64,000 nt of DNA, taken from contig NZ_CP044399.1 in NCBI RefSeq assembly GCF_008931805.1, positions 2,839,370 to 2,903,369 on the forward strand, written 5' to 3'. The notes under the pieces are model-generated. The model saw only the letters and a list, made by a program, of their open reading frames with translations. It had not been told where the DNA came from and ran no database searches. Each line of letters starts with the position of its first letter. The first letter of the stretch is position 1. Source of the DNA: Moritella marina ATCC 15381 (GTDB lineage Bacteria > Pseudomonadota > Gammaproteobacteria > Enterobacterales > Moritellaceae). A program made the translations under genes and the position numbers. Positions 60,711-64,000 of this stretch are shown here, one piece after another.

Positions 60711-61700
60711 ATGATAAAAGTGAACGATAATCTGCTCTCCGGTTTAGCCACATTTACAACAACAGCAAGCTGCCATAGTTTCACTCAAGCTGCTGAAAAA
60801 TTGCATATCACCACAGGTGCGATCAGCCAACAAATAAAACAACTGGAACAAAATTTACAGTTAACCTTATTTGAACGCCACTCTCGCGGTATTCGCTTAA
60901 CCCCGACAGGACAGCAATTACATCAGGTTGTCGAACAAAGCTTAACGGATATTGGCGACATGATTAGTCAACTGCAACAAGCCAATCGTCACGCAGGAGA
61001 TATCCACCTAAAACTGACTCCGTCTTTTGCATATAAATGGTTAGTGCCGCGCTTGCAGGATTTCTATCAGCAATATCCTGATATCAAGATCCACACCTTT
61101 GCCGAAGGGGCATTAGTCGATCATAACGATAGCAATTTTGATCTGGCTATCGATTACGGACAAACACCTTATCAATCAAATGATAAAAAAATTAATGCCG
61201 AATTATTATTAGCGGAACAATTATTACCGGTAATGAGTCCGCAATATATGCGCAAGTTTGATTTAAGCGTCAGTGATAATACCCATAATCTTACCCGCTT
61301 TGCGGATCCCTTACTGTGGCAGAATATGACATTGTTGCATGACGCCATGCCCTGGCAACATGCCAACAAAAATGTGGAGTGGCAATTTTGGTTGCAGCAA
61401 ATGTCGCTAACCAGCAAAAGCCAAAAAGCCCTGAGTAAACACGGTCATTATTTCAATCGTACCGATATGGCGATGGCTGCAGCCGCCGCTGGATTAGGTG
61501 TCGCATTAGCCCGTTGTGCGCTATTTAATACCGGTTTAACCACGGCCGATTTAGCGAAAGAAGGCTTGGCCTCACCATTCACCCCTATCGATGCTAAGGC
61601 GGGCTATTACTTAATTCAGCATCATCACTCACCTGCCATTGAATGCTTTAAAACCTGGTTAAAACAACAAGTGTCTTTACAAAATAGTTATGAGTTATAA
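60711..61700 (+). CDS. LysR-family regulator (GcvA/DsdC-like)
   Basis: 329 residues from ATG 60711 with agaggt six bases upstream. N-terminal helix-turn-helix ASCHSFTQAAEKLHITTGAI, SQQIKQLEQNLQLTLFERHS and RGIRLTPTGQQLHQVVEQ. The C-terminal ligand domain (about 90-310) is of the GcvA type (FAYKWLVPRLQDFYQQYPDI). Divergent from dadA, so probably regulates it in response to a D-amino acid (inference). Confidence 0.9.
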   Translation: MIKVNDNLLSGLATFTTTASCHSFTQAAEKLHITTGAISQQIKQLEQNLQLTLFERHSRGIRLTPTGQQLHQVVEQSLTDIGDMISQLQQANRHAGDIHLKLTPSFAYKWLVPRLQDFYQQYPDIKIHTFAEGALVDHNDSNFDLAIDYGQTPYQSNDKKINAELLLAEQLLPVMSPQYMRKFDLSVSDNTHNLTRFADPLLWQNMTLLHDAMPWQHANKNVEWQFWLQQMSLTSKSQKALSKHGHYFNRTDMAMAAAAAGLGVALARCALFNTGLTTADLAKEGLASPFTPIDAKAGYYLIQHHHSPAIECFKTWLKQQVSLQNSYEL

Positions 61701-61773
61701 GTTTATGGTATTTCCTATTTAGCCTTATTTGCTCCAATAATACGTCTAAGCATTAATAAAAGGAGCTAATGTT

Positions 61774-61926
61774 TTGACTAATAAATTAATAATCACACTG
61801 GTATTTTTGTGTATATTACTATCGGTATTTACCCAAGGACTTATATCATCAGCGCTCGACCTTGTCGCATTTTCATTACTCATTGGTTATTTATTCAATG
61901 TTAAAAAAAGCAATGTGCGAACATAA
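61774..61926 (+). CDS. Small 50-residue membrane protein with TTG start
   Basis: A TTG at 61774 is eight bases after aggag (61761-61765); the ATG at 61769 is followed at once by a stop in its frame. The product MTNKLIITLVFLCILLSVFT, QGLISSALDLVAFSLLIGYL, FNVKKSNVRT has two predicted helices and a basic tail. A good terminator follows 5 nt after the stop, which supports a real transcription unit. No family recognised. Confidence 0.5.
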   Translation: MTNKLIITLVFLCILLSVFTQGLISSALDLVAFSLLIGYLFNVKKSNVRT

Positions 61927-61930
61927 ATTA

Positions 61931-61955
61931 AGGAGGTTAAACAACCTCCTTTTTA
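61931..61955 (+). terminator. Terminator after the small membrane protein gene
   Basis: Stem aggaggtt (61931-61938) / aacctcct (61943-61950), loop aaac, then ttttatt. Confidence 0.85.
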
Positions 61956-62006
61956 TTACTATTTATAGGGCTTTTTTTATGCCTATTTATGACTAATAAT
62001 TATTAC

Positions 62007-62954
62007 TTACATAAAATAGAGTATGTACACCAACGAGCTCGTGCTAATAACAATCCATAGTAGTACGCCCAATACTAATGGTTTTACACCCGCATCTTTC
62101 ACTTTTTTCACCGTGATGCCAGCGCCAATCAAGAATAAGCACATCACTAATACTTGCTTCGATATATTAAAAATACCTTGATATAAAACCTGATAATCAG
62201 GTAGTGCATAAGCAATAAAAATAGCGAAACAATAAAACAAAATAAAGAATGGCACGGTTATCTTTTTACTATCGCCTTTAAATAACAACGCACTAATAAA
62301 CGCAACTGGAATTATCCACAATGCGCGGGCTAGCTTTAATGTTGTCGCGGTTAACAAGGCCTCATCACCATAAGCAGACGCAGCACCAACCACAGATGAC
62401 GTATCGTGAATCGCAATCGCGCTCCACACACCAAATGCATGCTGACTCATTTCTAATAGATGACCAATCACAGGAAAAACAAACAAAGCCACTGAGTTAA
62501 GAATGAATACAACCGCTAATGCCAGAGACGTTTGATCATTTTTAGCATTAATCGCCGGCGCTACCGCTGCAATCGCACTGCCACCACAAATAGCCGTACC
62601 CGCAGAAATTAAATACCCCGTTTTTTTATCTATTTTAAACGCTTTCGTTAAAAACCACCCCAGTATCAGCGTACAAAATATCGAGGTAACAATAATACCA
62701 AAGCCGTCTTTCGTGGCGACAATCGCTTCATCTAAATTAATGCCGAAACCTAAACCGACGATCGAATACGCCAGTGTTTTTTTGGTGAGCGCACTTAAAT
62801 CTATACTGGTCGGCACAAAGCCTAACGTCGCGAGTGTAAAGCCAAGAATTAACGCTACAGGTGATGAAATAAGTGGCGTTAAACACAGCAGACCAAGAAT
62901 AATAAATAATGAATCTTTTTTCTGGAATGAGTAATTAGTGAATGATTTAAACAT
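62007..62954 (-). CDS. yeiH: YeiH/UPF0324-family membrane protein (putative sulfate exporter family)
   Basis: 315 residues with about 9-10 predicted helices. [60 protein letters not shown] and [20 protein letters not shown] are the YeiH signature segments. The family is annotated as putative sulfate exporter; transport of sulfate is not proven for this branch. Monocistronic. Confidence 0.88.
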   Translation of the reverse strand: MFKSFTNYSFQKKDSLFIILGLLCLTPLISSPVALILGFTLATLGFVPTSIDLSALTKKTLAYSIVGLGFGINLDEAIVATKDGFGIIVTSIFCTLILGWFLTKAFKIDKKTGYLISAGTAICGGSAIAAVAPAINAKNDQTSLALAVVFILNSVALFVFPVIGHLLEMSQHAFGVWSAIAIHDTSSVVGAASAYGDEALLTATTLKLARALWIIPVAFISALLFKGDSKKITVPFFILFYCFAIFIAYALPDYQVLYQGIFNISKQVLVMCLFLIGAGITVKKVKDAGVKPLVLGVLLWIVISTSSLVYILYFM

Positions 62955-63240
62955 AGGAACTCTCTATTTATAAGAGCAATCAGTATAACCTGTCATTTTT
63001 GTTAATAATATTAGAATGGAATTAACATAAGGTTAATTAAAACTGAACTATAAGTTAGCGATATAAGCCATGTTTTTTTAGACCATATTGCTATATTAAA
63101 ATGTAAAAATAATAATAAGTGTCGAACTTTTAATCAATTTAGCTGACTGACTATAAAGTAAACGGGGATTACACTAACAGAACATGCACACTATCTAATC
63201 GCGTTTACGTAATGGCGATGACTTGATCAAATAAGGTAAT

Positions 63241-63516
63241 ATGATGACCAAAACAATGAATACACAGATAAAAAGTACCAATCATCAGATATTAACTGAA
63301 GTTGAACTTAATGCGATACGCGACATATTTAATTTAAGTACAACAACTTATGCCGTCAACGATTTGATTTTAGCGGATATACAGCCAGAAATGCTTAAAG
63401 CCTTATTACAAGCAGATTCTATAACAATCATAGCAAAACACGGAAACACAGAAACCCGATTCCCGTTACACCTTGCAAACGATGGTTATCAGAATAGTTT
63501 ACAAAGGCCAGTTTAA
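63241..63516 (+). CDS. Hypothetical small protein
   Basis: 91 residues; aagg lies four bases before the first of two ATGs. Soluble, with a helical first half (LTEVELNAIRDIFNLSTTTY) and a beta-rich end (ITIIAKHGNTETRFPLHLAN). I do not recognise a family. It is convergent with, and ends 13 bp before, the HD-GYP gene. Confidence 0.55.
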   Translation: MMTKTMNTQIKSTNHQILTEVELNAIRDIFNLSTTTYAVNDLILADIQPEMLKALLQADSITIIAKHGNTETRFPLHLANDGYQNSLQRPV

Positions 63517-63528
63517 CTCTTAACGATT

Positions 63529-64000
63529 TTATTCATCAGCATAAGTTTCATAAATCACAATAAAATCGGCAAGATGAGTAACCAGCGCATCAACACAATC
63601 AGGATCAAACATAGTACCTGAATGTGCCTCCATGTAAGTCACCACCTCATCAATACTCCAAGCCTGTTTATATAGACGTTTACTTAATAGCGCATCAAAT
63701 ACATCAGAAACCATCACAATCCTCGCTTCCAATGGAATTGCCTCTGCTTTTAATCCCATCGGATAACCATTACCGTCGAAGTGTTCATGATGATGAAGAA
63801 TAATATTTTTAAGGAAACGATACTCTTCAACATAGTGCATACTCACCGGAAAATGACTCAATACCTCATCGATAATCTCAACACCATGGTCACAATGTTG
63901 ATTCATGATCTTGCGTTCTTCAGGTGTAAAAATATGACAGCTGAATAAAATTTCATCGGGGATCTTATACTTACCAATATCATGAAAAGCCGCAAAGGTT
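63529..64000 (-). CDS. HD-GYP-domain protein (partial, 5' end outside window)
   Basis: The minus-strand frame is open from the right edge to 63529, 157 codons. It begins inside an HD domain: TFAAFHDIGKYKIPDEILF, then TPEERKIMNQHCDHGVEIID, HHHEHFDGNGYPMGLKAEAI and IVMVSDVFDALLSKRLYKQA. The HD pair, GYP motif and later Asp are intact, so c-di-GMP phosphodiesterase activity is plausible. The N-terminal sensory part lies beyond 64000. Confidence 0.9.
   Translation of the reverse strand, partial: TFAAFHDIGKYKIPDEILFSCHIFTPEERKIMNQHCDHGVEIIDEVLSHFPVSMHYVEEYRFLKNIILHHHEHFDGNGYPMGLKAEAIPLEARIVMVSDVFDALLSKRLYKQAWSIDEVVTYMEAHSGTMFDPDCVDALVTHLADFIVIYETYADE

Overview
The window is about 64 kb of chromosome from a low-GC, probably marine gammaproteobacterium of the Vibrionales/Alteromonadales side. 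Moritella or a close relative is my best guess. The guess rests on gene content (DUF2913-like and HopJ-family genes, ybgA-phrB adjacency, FadL, an RpoS-like sigma factor, HBM-type chemoreceptor) and AT-rich spacers. No database search was possible. One tRNA gene (Ser, GGA) and no rRNA, intact transposase or CRISPR array were found.

Layout. 1-4508: Pat/YfiQ-type protein acetyltransferase (cut by the left edge) behind a crotonase with a repeat-coded N-terminal tail, then a TraF-like outer-membrane protein. 4799-18536: tRNA-Ser followed by an accessory-looking stretch with many broken genes: a frameshifted secreted protein coupled to a trypsin-like protease, an MFS fragment, a dead marR, an orphan lipoprotein, a phage-type membrane protein/LemA pair, then a signalling block (7TMR-DISM GGDEF-EAL protein, sensor kinase/response regulator, degenerate GGDEF protein) and IS3 debris. 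18537-29130: lipoprotein, FadL, SDR, YkgJ, Ogt methyltransferase, YbgA-PhrB photolyase pair, succinate-semialdehyde dehydrogenase, a lone ToxR-type DNA-binding domain and a dienoyl-CoA isomerase-like crotonase.

29521-38063: orphan AtpI-like protein, DUF2913-like protein, then a tightly packed five-gene operon (YHS protein, DoxX-like membrane protein, two different ATP-grasp enzymes, MFS-type transporter). It has the shape of a pathway that makes and exports an amide- or peptide-linked small molecule. A convergent DinB-NRDE pair, a HopJ-family gene and an unknown gene follow. 38344-48954: HBM chemoreceptor with a sigma-28 promoter, thioesterase, LysE exporter divergent from a GlxA-type regulator, PAS-GGDEF-EAL protein, SdaC-like serine transporter, a small beta-barrel, YjjG-type nucleotidase and a 55-residue protein.

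48955-50002 has no protein gene. It holds a degenerate repeat array that, read on the minus strand, gives a purine-rich RNA with four 6-bp hairpins. Sequence differences between copies keep pairing only on the minus strand (G-U wobbles), and an intrinsic terminator closes the array on that strand. This is the best candidate for something undescribed. Immediately to its right is the phospholipid-transport operon mlaE-F-D-C-A, with an acidic repeat in MlaA.

53794-64000: CNNM/CBS membrane protein, secreted protein, DUF6172-like protein, orphan beta-class DNA methyltransferase coupled to a YkgJ protein, RpoS-like sigma factor, patatin phospholipase, DadA with a divergent LysR regulator, a 50-residue TTG-start membrane protein, YeiH-type transporter, a small unknown protein and an HD-GYP protein cut by the right edge.
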